From contig CAKZUV010000165.1 in NCBI GenBank assembly GCA_937921555.1, positions 1-54,097 of the forward strand: a DNA stretch of 54,097 nt. The letters run 5' to 3'. The DNA comes from an uncultured Saprospiraceae bacterium (GTDB lineage Bacteria > Bacteroidota > Bacteroidia > Chitinophagales > Saprospiraceae). This document shows positions 1 to 7,306 of the stretch, in pieces (the first letter of the stretch is position 1; each line of letters opens with the position of its first letter). The position numbers and the translations under genes are program-made. Below the pieces are notes generated by a model, which did not search any database, was not told where the DNA came from, and saw nothing but the letters and a program-made list of their open reading frames with translations.

Positions 1-117
1 AGAACAAACGCCTGGCTTGATGCATTCAAGGCACTTTTAGTGAGATTTGAAACCAAGTCTGAAACTTGGTCTAGCTTACATTATTTGGCCTTCGCACTGA
101 TCTTATGCAGAAATTAA
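1..117 (+). CDS. IS5-like transposase, C-terminal fragment (cut by window edge)
   Basis: Frame 1 is open from the first base to TAA at 115-117 and gives 38 residues containing NAWLDAFKALLVRFET and SLHYLAFALI. I recognise this as the usual C-terminus of IS5/IS1182-like DDE transposases (RTNAWLD..RALLIRFET....HWLAF). The rest of the gene is outside the window, so completeness cannot be judged. The element probably ends near 140: read inward from there, the minus strand starts GAGGCTGTTTAAAA, a common type of IS5-family end. The pirin gene ends convergently at 161, so the IS end sits about 20 bp from its stop codon. The family call is from memory of the protein motif. Confidence 0.7.
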   Translation, partial: RTNAWLDAFKALLVRFETKSETWSSLHYLAFALILCRN

Positions 118-160
118 ACAAATCATTTTTAAACAGCCTCAGTAAATTCTGCATAACAGA

Positions 161-931
161 TTACCTACCCATGCTCCGTTGCATTATCTCCCCATACGTA
201 GCATACCCCACGTTCACCGGCGAAGCGATCACAAATAACTCAATCCCATCCTCCGCTGTCAGTTCCAGCTGTTCCGCGTTTTCGATAATAATAAAATCGT
301 CGGACACCGTTGATTTGCCATTTACAGTTCCGGTTCCCTTTAAGACGTAGATCGAATACACCTCGTCGGGTCGCAACGCAATGGTCTGCTCTTTTTCAGT
401 ACCGTCCAGTTTCCACCGCGCGATTGTCACGCCCGGCGTATCCATCGTCAGCGGTGCCTCCGGCGTACCCGTGTACGTAGTGACCTGCATTCCATTCCGG
501 TGCTCTACCGGAAAATCCGCCGCAGAATAATCATTATAAGTCGCTTCCTGCTGCGTGGTTTTATTGATATTGGGATCCATCCAAATCTGAAACATCACCG
601 CATCCTGCGCCATAAATTCTGCGTGACTGATGCCTTTTCCCGCCCGGATAATTTGTACGTCGCCTTTTTCTAAATCTCGCCAGCCGTCCAGCTTAGTATC
701 AAAATGTCTGATTTTTCCATTCAACACAAAAGACATAATTTCAAATCCCTGGTGCGGATGCAGTCCGATGGTACTGTCCATTTTTGCTTCGGCGTACGCC
801 CAGTAAAAGAGCGTCGAGTAAGCTTTGGTACCACCCTCACGGGGAAAACCAATCGGTTTATTTTCGATAATCTGGCCGTTGTTGAATTGACCGTAGGCTT
901 GTTCTTTTTTAGGAATGATGGTAAGTGTCAT
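161..931 (-). CDS. Pirin family protein
   Basis: 256 residues with the bicupin layout of pirins. The N-terminal cupin has HPHQGFEIMSFVLNGKIRHFDT (about residues 58-79), followed by GDVQIIRAGKGISHAEF, matching the family pattern HPHRGFE..TYVL.G...H.DS....I..GD.QWMTAG.GI.HSE with its metal-binding His and Glu residues. The C-terminal cupin (about 150-250) is more divergent, as is normal. Pirins are cytosolic iron-binding proteins; some have quercetin 2,3-dioxygenase activity, and the role here cannot be read from sequence. The start is ATG at 931. An ISAs1-family IS begins 41 bp upstream at 973, so the native promoter is probably displaced. The gene ends only about 20 bp from an IS5-like element end at about 140. 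Confidence 0.9.
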   Translation of the reverse strand: MTLTIIPKKEQAYGQFNNGQIIENKPIGFPREGGTKAYSTLFYWAYAEAKMDSTIGLHPHQGFEIMSFVLNGKIRHFDTKLDGWRDLEKGDVQIIRAGKGISHAEFMAQDAVMFQIWMDPNINKTTQQEATYNDYSAADFPVEHRNGMQVTTYTGTPEAPLTMDTPGVTIARWKLDGTEKEQTIALRPDEVYSIYVLKGTGTVNGKSTVSDDFIIIENAEQLELTAEDGIELFVIASPVNVGYATYGEIMQRSMGR

Positions 932-972
932 ATAAAAAAAATTTGATTTTTTTGCTTTTGGCTTTTTGCCAT

Positions 973-2143
973 TAGGTTGATTGCATCAAAATACGGAAAA
1001 AGTAAAAAAGCGTTTAGTTTTGCTAGATGAAACTAAAAGAAATATTTAAAGAAGTACCAGATTTTCGAGTAAAAGGTAGAACGGATCACATTTTAAGCGA
1101 AATATTGGTAATCAGTCTATGCGGCGTTTTGAGTGGAGCAGAAGATTTTGAAGAAATTGCGGAATATGGTCGTCAGAAGGAGAAATTTTTAAAACAATTT
1201 TTAGATTTGCCAAATGGTATTCCATCCCATGACACGTTTAATCGGGTGTTTCGTTATCTGAACAAAAAATCATTTGAATCTTGTCTGTTGAATTGGTCAA
1301 AAGAGATCATTGAAGAGCTTGAACATTATCAGGTAAATATAGATGGCAAAGTACTGCGAGCCACCGGCAAGCGAGGTAAAAAAACGGCAGCCTTGTGTTT
1401 GGTAAGTGCTTGGGTAAGTGAACATTGTTTGAGTTTGGGACAGTCAAAGGTAGCTAAGAAGAGTAACGAGAAAACGGCCATCCCGGATTTAATAAAAAGT
1501 TTAGATGTAAAGGGAGCTATAATAAGTATTGATGCGATGGGCTGCCACAGTAAGATAGCAGAATTAATTCGAGAAAATAAAGCAGATTACTTATTAGCTC
1601 TGAAAAAGAATCAAAAAGGAATATATGAAGAGGTTCATGATTGGATGATTGGTCGAAAAGCTGATTTTGAAATGGACACACAAGTAGATTATGTGGGAGG
1701 ACGAATAGAGAAACGAACTACATATGTTTGTGAGGATTTACGATTCATAGATGAGCTATCAGATTGGACTGACTGTGAGCGACTTGTGATGGTCGAGTGT
1801 GAACGCACGTTCAAAAATGAACCAGAAAAAACAAGTACTGCAACCCGTTTTTATGTAAGTAGTAAGAAAGAAGGCGCAGCCTATTTTGGATTATGTACTA
1901 GAAATCATTGGAGCATAGAAAACCAATTACATTGGTATCTGGACGTGGTATTTCATGAAGATTTACAGAGAGTCCAAATGGATAATGCACCGGAAAATAT
2001 GTCAACCTTAAGAAAAATGGCTTTGCAATTATTACTGAAACATAAAAATAAAGATAGCCTCAAAAAGATACGAAAAAGAGCCGCCTGGAATGAGCAGTTC
2101 TTGGTAAAGGTTCTAAAATCTATAATTTGATGCAATCAACCTA
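973..2143 (+). mobile_element. Complete ISAs1-family insertion sequence
   Basis: 1171-bp element with perfect 18-bp terminal inverted repeats: TAGGTTGATTGCATCAAA at 973-990 and its reverse complement at 2126-2143. It is flanked by a 9-bp direct repeat TTTTGCCAT at 964-972 and 2144-2152, the expected target duplication (8-10 bp is usual for the family). It carries one intact transposase gene. Perfect ends, an intact ORF and a perfect duplication point to a recent insertion. It lies between the divergent pirin and thrS genes. Confidence 0.93.
1027..2130 (+). CDS. ISAs1 family transposase
   Basis: 367 residues, full length for the family. The N-terminus (MKLKEIFKEVPDFRVKGRTDHILSEILVISLCGVLSGAEDFEEI) is the typical ISAs1 N-terminal domain. 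The DDE catalytic core shows Asp in VNIDGKVLRATGK (about residue 107), Asp in IISIDAMGCHSKIA (about 169) and Glu in HWSIENQLHWYLDVVFHED (about 298). The start is ATG at 1027, 37 bp inside the left terminal repeat. The TGA stop at 2128-2130 lies within the right terminal repeat, so the end of the gene and the end of the element overlap. No frameshift is seen, so the protein is probably active. Confidence 0.95.
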   Translation: MKLKEIFKEVPDFRVKGRTDHILSEILVISLCGVLSGAEDFEEIAEYGRQKEKFLKQFLDLPNGIPSHDTFNRVFRYLNKKSFESCLLNWSKEIIEELEHYQVNIDGKVLRATGKRGKKTAALCLVSAWVSEHCLSLGQSKVAKKSNEKTAIPDLIKSLDVKGAIISIDAMGCHSKIAELIRENKADYLLALKKNQKGIYEEVHDWMIGRKADFEMDTQVDYVGGRIEKRTTYVCEDLRFIDELSDWTDCERLVMVECERTFKNEPEKTSTATRFYVSSKKEGAAYFGLCTRNHWSIENQLHWYLDVVFHEDLQRVQMDNAPENMSTLRKMALQLLLKHKNKDSLKKIRKRAAWNEQFLVKVLKSII

Positions 2144-2153
2144 TTTTGCCATT

Positions 2154-2483
2154 AGCTTTTTGCTGCCTTCTACCGCGATTTCAGCGGTGTGTATGCAGAA
2201 ACATTAAGTTAGTTGACTTTGTAAAATCCCTGGTGTAACAAAAATTATTCAAAATAGGTTTTAGATTCATTAATTTTACGAGAGAACATCGCTGCAAATC
2301 CAGTCTTTCCAAATCTCCACAAAAATCATTGGTCACCCCGGCAAAAAGGCTTACTTTTGGATCGTTTTCTCAGGAACTTTTAAGCGTTTTTCTGCGTAAG
2401 CATTAATACAATATATTTTTAAAAAAGGATCAAAGAGGTTCTACTCGTACAGGACGTTTTTCATCCGATAATTTTTTACAACA
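2154..2483. other. Intergenic region between IS and thrS
   Basis: 330 bp without a gene. It should hold the thrS promoter, but I see no convincing TTG-N20-TAnnTTTG pair. I looked for a threonine-rich leader peptide like the Ile-rich one in front of ileS and found none; the longest ATG leader candidate encodes only MQKH. No strong terminator hairpin precedes thrS. Confidence 0.5.
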
Positions 2484-4406
2484 ATGATTAACATCACCTT
2501 ACCCGACGGCTCCGTCCGTTCTTACGAATCCGGCGCTACTTCCATGGACGTCGCAAAATCCATCAGCGAAGGGCTGGCCCGTAACGTACTTTCCGCCCGT
2601 GTCAACGGCGAAGTCTGGGACGCCAACCGCCCTATCGATCACGATGCAAAAGTGGAACTATTAACCTGGCGGGACCACGATGGTAAAAAAACGTTCTGGC
2701 ATTCTTCTGCCCACCTGATGGCGGAAGCCCTCGAAGCGGTCTATCCCGGCATCAAATTCGGAACGGGTCCGGCCATCGATAATGGTTTTTATTACGACGT
2801 CGATCCGGGAGAACATAAAATCTCTTCGGATGATTTTCCAAAAATTGAAAAGAAATTTTTAGAACTGGCACGTACTAAATCTGCTTTTGTCCGCAAGCCC
2901 ATTTCAAAAGCGGACGCGCTGGACTATTTTACCAAAAAGGGAGACGAATATAAAATCGAGTTGATCGAAAAGCGGGGCGAAGACGAAGCGTTGACGTTAT
3001 ACGAGCAGGGAAATTTTGTAGATCTTTGTCGTGGACCACACCTCGAACATACTGGCGGTATCAAAGCCATCAAACTCACCAACGTGGCGGGTGCTTTCTG
3101 GCAGGGCGACGACAGCCGTCAGCAAATGACCCGGATTTATGGTATCTCTTTTCCAAAACAAAAAGAATTAACAGAATATTTACATTTGCTGGAAGAGGCT
3201 AAAAAACGGGATCATCGTAAACTGGGCGCCGAACTGGAGTTGTTTATGTTTTCTGAAAAAGTAGGGGCCGGTCTGCCGATTTGGTTACCCAAAGGAACGG
3301 CATTGCGTACACGGCTGGAAGATTTTTTGAAAAAAGAACAAATCAAACGTGGCTACCAACCGGTCATCACGCCGCATATTGGTAAAAAAGATTTATACGT
3401 TACTTCGGGGCACTACGAAAAGTACGGGGAAGATAGTTTTCAGCCAATTCATACGCCTCGGGAAGGCGAAGAATTTTTACTTAAGCCGATGAACTGTCCC
3501 CACCACTGTGAGATTTTCGGTCACCGTCCGCATTCTTATAAAGAGTTGCCGATTCGGATTGCCGAGTTTGGTACGGTCTACCGTTACGAGCAAAGTGGTG
3601 AATTGCACGGCCTGACCCGGGTTCGTGGATTTACGCAGGATGATGCGCATATCTTTTGTACACCGGATCAATTGAAAGATGAATTTCTGAACGTGTTGGA
3701 TCTGACGATGCACGTGATTAAAAAATTGGGATTCGAAGATTTTACGGCGCAGATTTCGCTCCGTGATCCGGAAAACAAACAAAAATATATCGGTTCGGAC
3801 GAAAACTGGGAGAAAGCAGAGCAAGCGATTATTGACGCTACCAAGGAGGTTGGACTGGAAACGGTCACCGAATTAGGGGAAGCTGCTTTTTATGGTCCGA
3901 AACTCGACTTTATGGTTAAAGATGCGTTGAAGCGTAGCTGGCAGTTGGGTACCATTCAGGTGGATTATAATTTACCCGAAAGGTTTGAACTGGAATATAT
4001 CGGTGCTGATAATCAACCCCACCGTCCCGTGATGATTCACCGGGCGCCTTTTGGTAGTATGGAACGATTTATCGGAGTATTGATCGAGCATTGTGCGGGT
4101 AAATTTCCATTGTGGCTGATGCCGGAGCAGTTTGCGATTTTGCCGATTAGTGATCGTTTTAATGGCTATTGTGAAAAGGTGCTGACCGAATTAGCCGCTA
4201 AGGATGTACGGGGTTATATCGACGACCGGAGTGAAACGATTGGTAAAAAAATCCGGGATACCGAATTAAAGAAAATTCCTTTTATGCTGATTGTTGGTGA
4301 AAAAGAAGAGGCGGAAGGTAAAGTGTCGTTGCGCGTGCAGGGAGATGGAGACAAGGGCAGTATGAACGTGGACGAATTTGCGGCGTATATTGCGGAGCGG
4401 TTGTAA
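2484..4406 (+). CDS. thrS: Threonine--tRNA ligase
   Basis: 640 residues, close to E. coli ThrRS (642). It charges tRNA-Thr in the cytosol. Domains in order: TGS (1-61), editing domain (about 65-225), class II catalytic core (about 245-540) and anticodon-binding domain (about 545-640). The editing residues H73 and H77 (HSSAH) and C182 and H186 (CRGPH) are at the same positions as in E. coli. The catalytic zinc ligands are likely C338 (MNCPHH), H389 (DDAHIF) and H519 (MIHRAP). Motif 2 is around [27 protein letters not shown] at 2484 gives the standard [10 protein letters not shown] start. The usual infC-rpmI-rplT neighbours are absent downstream. Confidence 0.97.
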   Translation: MINITLPDGSVRSYESGATSMDVAKSISEGLARNVLSARVNGEVWDANRPIDHDAKVELLTWRDHDGKKTFWHSSAHLMAEALEAVYPGIKFGTGPAIDNGFYYDVDPGEHKISSDDFPKIEKKFLELARTKSAFVRKPISKADALDYFTKKGDEYKIELIEKRGEDEALTLYEQGNFVDLCRGPHLEHTGGIKAIKLTNVAGAFWQGDDSRQQMTRIYGISFPKQKELTEYLHLLEEAKKRDHRKLGAELELFMFSEKVGAGLPIWLPKGTALRTRLEDFLKKEQIKRGYQPVITPHIGKKDLYVTSGHYEKYGEDSFQPIHTPREGEEFLLKPMNCPHHCEIFGHRPHSYKELPIRIAEFGTVYRYEQSGELHGLTRVRGFTQDDAHIFCTPDQLKDEFLNVLDLTMHVIKKLGFEDFTAQISLRDPENKQKYIGSDENWEKAEQAIIDATKEVGLETVTELGEAAFYGPKLDFMVKDALKRSWQLGTIQVDYNLPERFELEYIGADNQPHRPVMIHRAPFGSMERFIGVLIEHCAGKFPLWLMPEQFAILPISDRFNGYCEKVLTELAAKDVRGYIDDRSETIGKKIRDTELKKIPFMLIVGEKEEAEGKVSLRVQGDGDKGSMNVDEFAAYIAERL

Positions 4407-4634
4407 AACAGCAGGGGGAGCACGTTCAACTAACCGTATATTAAGAATTTGTCTAAACTTTTATTTTATTAATTGTCGGGGTTATTCAACAACCGTGATA
4501 AAAATAATCAGGTCTATTCACATTTTAGGGAAGCCAATAGCAAAGCTTGGCTAAGCATAAAAAAAATTCTTCGTGTCCCTGGTGACTTTGTGGCGACAAA
4601 ACATATAAAAACTTATTGCCAAAGGCATTCAACG

Positions 4635-4667
4635 TGCGGGCTGATTGAACAATCAGTCCGCATTTTT
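4635..4667 (+). terminator. Rho-independent terminator downstream of thrS
   Basis: Twelve-bp stem (TGCGGGCTGATT paired with AATCAGTCCGCA, one G-T pair), loop GAAC, followed by TTTTT at 4663-4667. The orientation fits termination of plus-strand transcription from thrS. Confidence 0.8.
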
Positions 4668-4806
4668 CATTAGAATAGTAACGAATCTGCTTTGAAAATA
4701 AGGAATGGTATTTGCTATTTAAATATTAATAGTTTTATAATACGAACCAAAAAGGGCTTAATATTGTCCGCCTTGTGTTAAATTCCGTTAAACTTTTCGA
4801 GCATAC

Positions 4807-4837
4807 TTGAATAACTGAAGATAAATCCCTACTTTGG
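4807..4837 (+). promoter_or_regulatory. Candidate Bacteroidota-type promoter for the T9SS mini-protein
   Basis: TTG at 4807-4809, a 20-bp spacer, then TACTTTGG at 4830-4837, one mismatch from the TAnnTTTG -7 consensus. It lies 30 bp upstream of the ATG at 4868. Found by eye; no expression evidence. Confidence 0.35.
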
Positions 4838-4867
4838 GAATCGACTAACGAAGAAATTGACGAATAG

Positions 4868-5209
4868 ATGAAGCAAACTTTACTTTTAATTTTACTATCC
4901 TTTTTTCTTACTGCCGGCCTTTCGGCTCAGTCGTCTTATCGTACGGCGATGGCAAGTACTGCTACGCAGCACCCTACCAAGAAAATCAAAATATTCCCCA
5001 ATCCAACGGCGGATTTTATTGGACTCAGTTCGGACGAAGGAGTTGGGACAATACGTATTCTGAATTTGATTGGAAAAGAAATCCGACAGTTCAAAGTAAT
5101 TGAAGGGCAACGCTACAACGTGGCAGACCTGGAAAATGGCATGTACCTGATTCAATTGATCAGCGACGAAAATAAAATAATTACTACCCGGCGATTGCGC
5201 AAGCTTTAA
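4868..5209 (+). CDS. Minimal secreted protein with T9SS type A sorting domain
   Basis: 113 residues. Residues 1-20 (MKQTLLLILLSFFLTAGLSA) form a signal peptide, followed by about 20 linker residues and then a T9SS type A C-terminal domain of about 75 residues. The latter has the KIFPNPT opening, the IRILNLIGKEI strand, the NGMYLIQL strand and a basic end (TTRRLRKL). T9SS tails direct proteins across the outer membrane and to the cell surface. There is essentially no cargo between the signal peptide and the tail, so this may be a naturally tiny surface protein or the remnant of a larger exoprotein. ATG at 4868 is the only sensible start. It is transcribed alone and followed by a strong terminator. 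Confidence 0.85.
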   Translation: MKQTLLLILLSFFLTAGLSAQSSYRTAMASTATQHPTKKIKIFPNPTADFIGLSSDEGVGTIRILNLIGKEIRQFKVIEGQRYNVADLENGMYLIQLISDENKIITTRRLRKL

Positions 5210-5234
5210 CCTGGGTTTAAAATACTGCAAAAAT

Positions 5235-5275
5235 AAACGCAGCAAGGAACTTTGGTTTCTTGCTGCGTTTTTGTT
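5235..5275 (+). terminator. Bidirectional terminator
   Basis: Stem AAACGCAGCAAGGA / TTCTTGCTGCGTTT (about 13 pairs) with a short loop, followed by a T-rich run on the plus strand and preceded by an A-rich run. It serves the T9SS mini-protein gene (plus) and the ATPase gene ending at 5305 (minus). Confidence 0.85.
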
Positions 5276-5304
5276 TTCGAGCGGCTTTTGAACATTTTTG
5301 AATA

Positions 5305-6723
5305 TTACAGTAAATCATCGAGCGTTATTTCTGCTTCAACTACTTCATTTGCATAGGTGTTTTTTTGGATGCCATGATTGGTGATAAAAGTTAGAAAAAC
5401 CTGCTTTTTAGTATTTGTATATTCTATAAATCGTTGCCGGCGTTCCAATAATTTTTGGTAGTAATCCTTTTGTATACTAAAGACAGTACTGTAAAACTTT
5501 ATTTCACAAAGATTGATCGCAGCGTCTTTCCGGTCGATGATTAAATCTATTTGAAATCCAGGATGCTCCATATCACTTTTAACTTTTAGTGCGGAAATCT
5601 CGGTGTATACGGCACTGATCCCGAGAGCCGCCTTTATTTTTGCCACGTGCTTCAGGCATAGATTTTCAAAAGCAAATCCTGCCCAGATTTTGTAGGGCTG
5701 TGATTGTGATAATTGCTGCCAGATTCCGGGGGCATATTTTGAGTTGGTTTTTATAAATTTATGATAAAAAATAGTGTACTCATCTGATAACCGGTATAAT
5801 ATGCCTTTCTTTTTTCTTCCGTAGACATTAAATTCCATAATAAAATCCGATAAAAGCAATTCCTCCAATGCTCTCTGAATACTTCCTGAATTATCTATTT
5901 TGAGTTCTTCTAAAATATCTTGTCTGGTAATACCTGTATGGTATTTTGCCAGTACTGCCACGATAGCCTGGTGTAATTCCGCATTACTGAATAAGGCCTG
6001 ATAAAGATTGTTGTATTCATTGCGTAGTAGTCCATTAGGCATAAAACAGAGTCTTTCAATCGCACTGGCAAAAGTTTCACCTTTTTTCAATCCATCCAGA
6101 TAAAAAGGAATCCCCCCAAAAGTCATATATATTCTGGCTAATTCCTGAGAGGTCAGCCGAAGTCCTTTATAAATTAAAAATTCATTAGCTTCCGATAATG
6201 TAAAAGGGTGCAGATGAATTTTTTCGGTAACCCGATTGTGCAATCCACCGGGATCATTAATTATTTTTTTGGTAATCCAGGAAGTAGCCGAACCACAGAT
6301 TACCAAAATAAAATGCGGTTCTTTTGATAAATAATCATTCCAAAAATGGGCTAACAATTGAATAAACCCGGATCGGGCCGTGTAGGTCCACGGCAACTCG
6401 TCAATAAAGATGACCTGCTTTCTATTTGTTGGTAATTTTTTTAGAAATGCTTTCAGTTGTAAAAATGCCATTTGCCAGTTCTTTGGCGTTTTCGGCTCGT
6501 AAGTGCCATCATACTCAGATAATTTGATGGCAAAATTTGTCAATTGAACAGAAGTATTACCTTTTTGAATACCTGTCATACTAAAACAGTAATATTCTTT
6601 CAGTAATGTGTCAATCAGAAAAGTTTTTCCTACTCTTCGCCGGCCAGTTACCGCTAAGAATTCAGATTTATTGGATGTTAGTAGTGCTTTGACCCGTTTA
6701 ATTTCTTCTTTTCTTCCAACCAT
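5305..6723 (-). CDS. AAA ATPase of the ATPase_2/DUF234 type
   Basis: 472 residues. The N-terminal AAA/STAND-like ATPase has Walker A GRRRVGKT (27-34) and Walker B VIFIDELPW (about 103-111), with an RDxx-type sensor region near HNRVTEKIHLHPF. A winged-helix region follows (about 255-330: ITRQDILEELKIDNSGSIQRALEEL). The C-terminal part has DLIIDRKDAAINLCEIKFY, a D...E-x-K pattern like the nuclease-like DUF234/DUF4143 tails. Such ATP-binding proteins are widespread in archaea and Bacteroidota and their cellular role is poorly known; some are proposed to act in mobile-element or toxin contexts. The start is ATG at 6723. A 38-bp perfect palindrome lies 29 bp upstream, a likely control site. Confidence 0.85.
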   Translation of the reverse strand: MVGRKEEIKRVKALLTSNKSEFLAVTGRRRVGKTFLIDTLLKEYYCFSMTGIQKGNTSVQLTNFAIKLSEYDGTYEPKTPKNWQMAFLQLKAFLKKLPTNRKQVIFIDELPWTYTARSGFIQLLAHFWNDYLSKEPHFILVICGSATSWITKKIINDPGGLHNRVTEKIHLHPFTLSEANEFLIYKGLRLTSQELARIYMTFGGIPFYLDGLKKGETFASAIERLCFMPNGLLRNEYNNLYQALFSNAELHQAIVAVLAKYHTGITRQDILEELKIDNSGSIQRALEELLLSDFIMEFNVYGRKKKGILYRLSDEYTIFYHKFIKTNSKYAPGIWQQLSQSQPYKIWAGFAFENLCLKHVAKIKAALGISAVYTEISALKVKSDMEHPGFQIDLIIDRKDAAINLCEIKFYSTVFSIQKDYYQKLLERRQRFIEYTNTKKQVFLTFITNHGIQKNTYANEVVEAEITLDDLL

Positions 6724-6751
6724 TTGATATTTTTTACAAAAATTTCAAGCA

Positions 6752-6822
6752 AGATAATACCAAATATAGCGCTATATTTGGTATTATCTACCATTTTTAG
6801 ACACATTATACCAAATATAACG
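6752..6822 (-). promoter_or_regulatory. 38-bp palindrome plus third half-site upstream of the ATPase gene
   Basis: Positions 6752-6789 are a perfect palindrome centred between 6770 and 6771, with half-site ATAATACCAAATATAGCG. A third, near-identical half-site (ATTATACCAAATATAACG, 6805-6822) follows in direct orientation. On the minus strand both direct copies read TATATTTGG, which matches the -7 box TAnnTTTG; the palindrome gives the same box on the plus strand. No matching -33 TTG at 19-21 bp was found, so the role as promoter, operator or both is open. Confidence 0.55.
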
Positions 6823-6840
6823 AATGCAAAAAAGCCATAA

Positions 6841-7302
6841 TCAGGAGGTTTTGATCATTTCTACGTGTTCAATTCCATCCTCCATGTACAAATCACTGGC
6901 ATTGACAAATCCAAAACTTTTATAAAATTCATTCAGGTAGGTTTGCGCACCTATCCGGATCGGTTCACCCGGAAAAAGCCGGTTCATTTCTTCCAGAGAT
7001 CTGCGCATCAGTTCCTTACCAAGCCCGGAACTACGATGTGCCGGGCTTGTACAAATTCTTCCCACCGAAGCTTCTTCGAAGGTAATTCCCGGTGGCAAAA
7101 TCCGGGCACAGGCAATCACCTTTCCATCATTTTCACAAAAAATATGCTGACACTCCCCGTCATCTTTCCCATCCATATCCTGAAAAATACAGGTTTGTTC
7201 GACGACAAAAACTTCGGTTCGCAATTGTAAAATTCCGTAGAGTTCCTGATTGGTTAGCTGGTCAAACGTTTTTAAATACCAGTTTCGGTTATTCATCATC
7301 AT
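6841..7302 (-). CDS. GNAT family N-acetyltransferase, ElaA-like
   Basis: 153 residues. The acetyl-CoA binding motif A is visible in VGRICTSPAHRSSGLGKELMRRSLE (about 80-105), with R/Q-x-x-G-x-G/A as S-S-G-L-G-K. The N-terminal segment WYLKTFDQLTNQELYGILQLRTEVFVVEQTCIFQDMDGKDD and the YLNEFYKSFGF C-terminal motif are characteristic of ElaA-type enzymes. The acceptor substrate is unknown. The gene begins 4 bp after the nadE stop on the same strand, so the two are probably co-transcribed. Three consecutive ATG codons open the frame (7302, 7299, 7296), and which one is used cannot be decided from sequence. Confidence 0.88.
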   Translation of the reverse strand: MMMNNRNWYLKTFDQLTNQELYGILQLRTEVFVVEQTCIFQDMDGKDDGECQHIFCENDGKVIACARILPPGITFEEASVGRICTSPAHRSSGLGKELMRRSLEEMNRLFPGEPIRIGAQTYLNEFYKSFGFVNASDLYMEDGIEHVEMIKTS

Positions 7303-7306
7303 TTTT

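Larger units (their letters stand above)
4407..4867. other. Intergenic region downstream of thrS
   Basis: About 460 bp without a supportable protein gene. It contains a rho-independent terminator (4635-4667) and a short imperfect hairpin around 4526-4554 (agccaa / ttggct). The terminator is about 230 nt past the thrS stop, so either thrS has a long 3' UTR or a small transcript ends here. The right part holds a candidate promoter for the next gene. Confidence 0.5.

Noticed and set aside
2154-2483. Search for a Thr-rich leader before thrS to mirror the ileS leader
   Set aside because: No ORF with Thr codon enrichment and no terminator hairpin in front of thrS.
4473-4673. 66-codon plus-strand ORF after thrS
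   Set aside because: TTG start, no recognisable motif, and its end runs through the terminator hairpin; composition looks non-coding.
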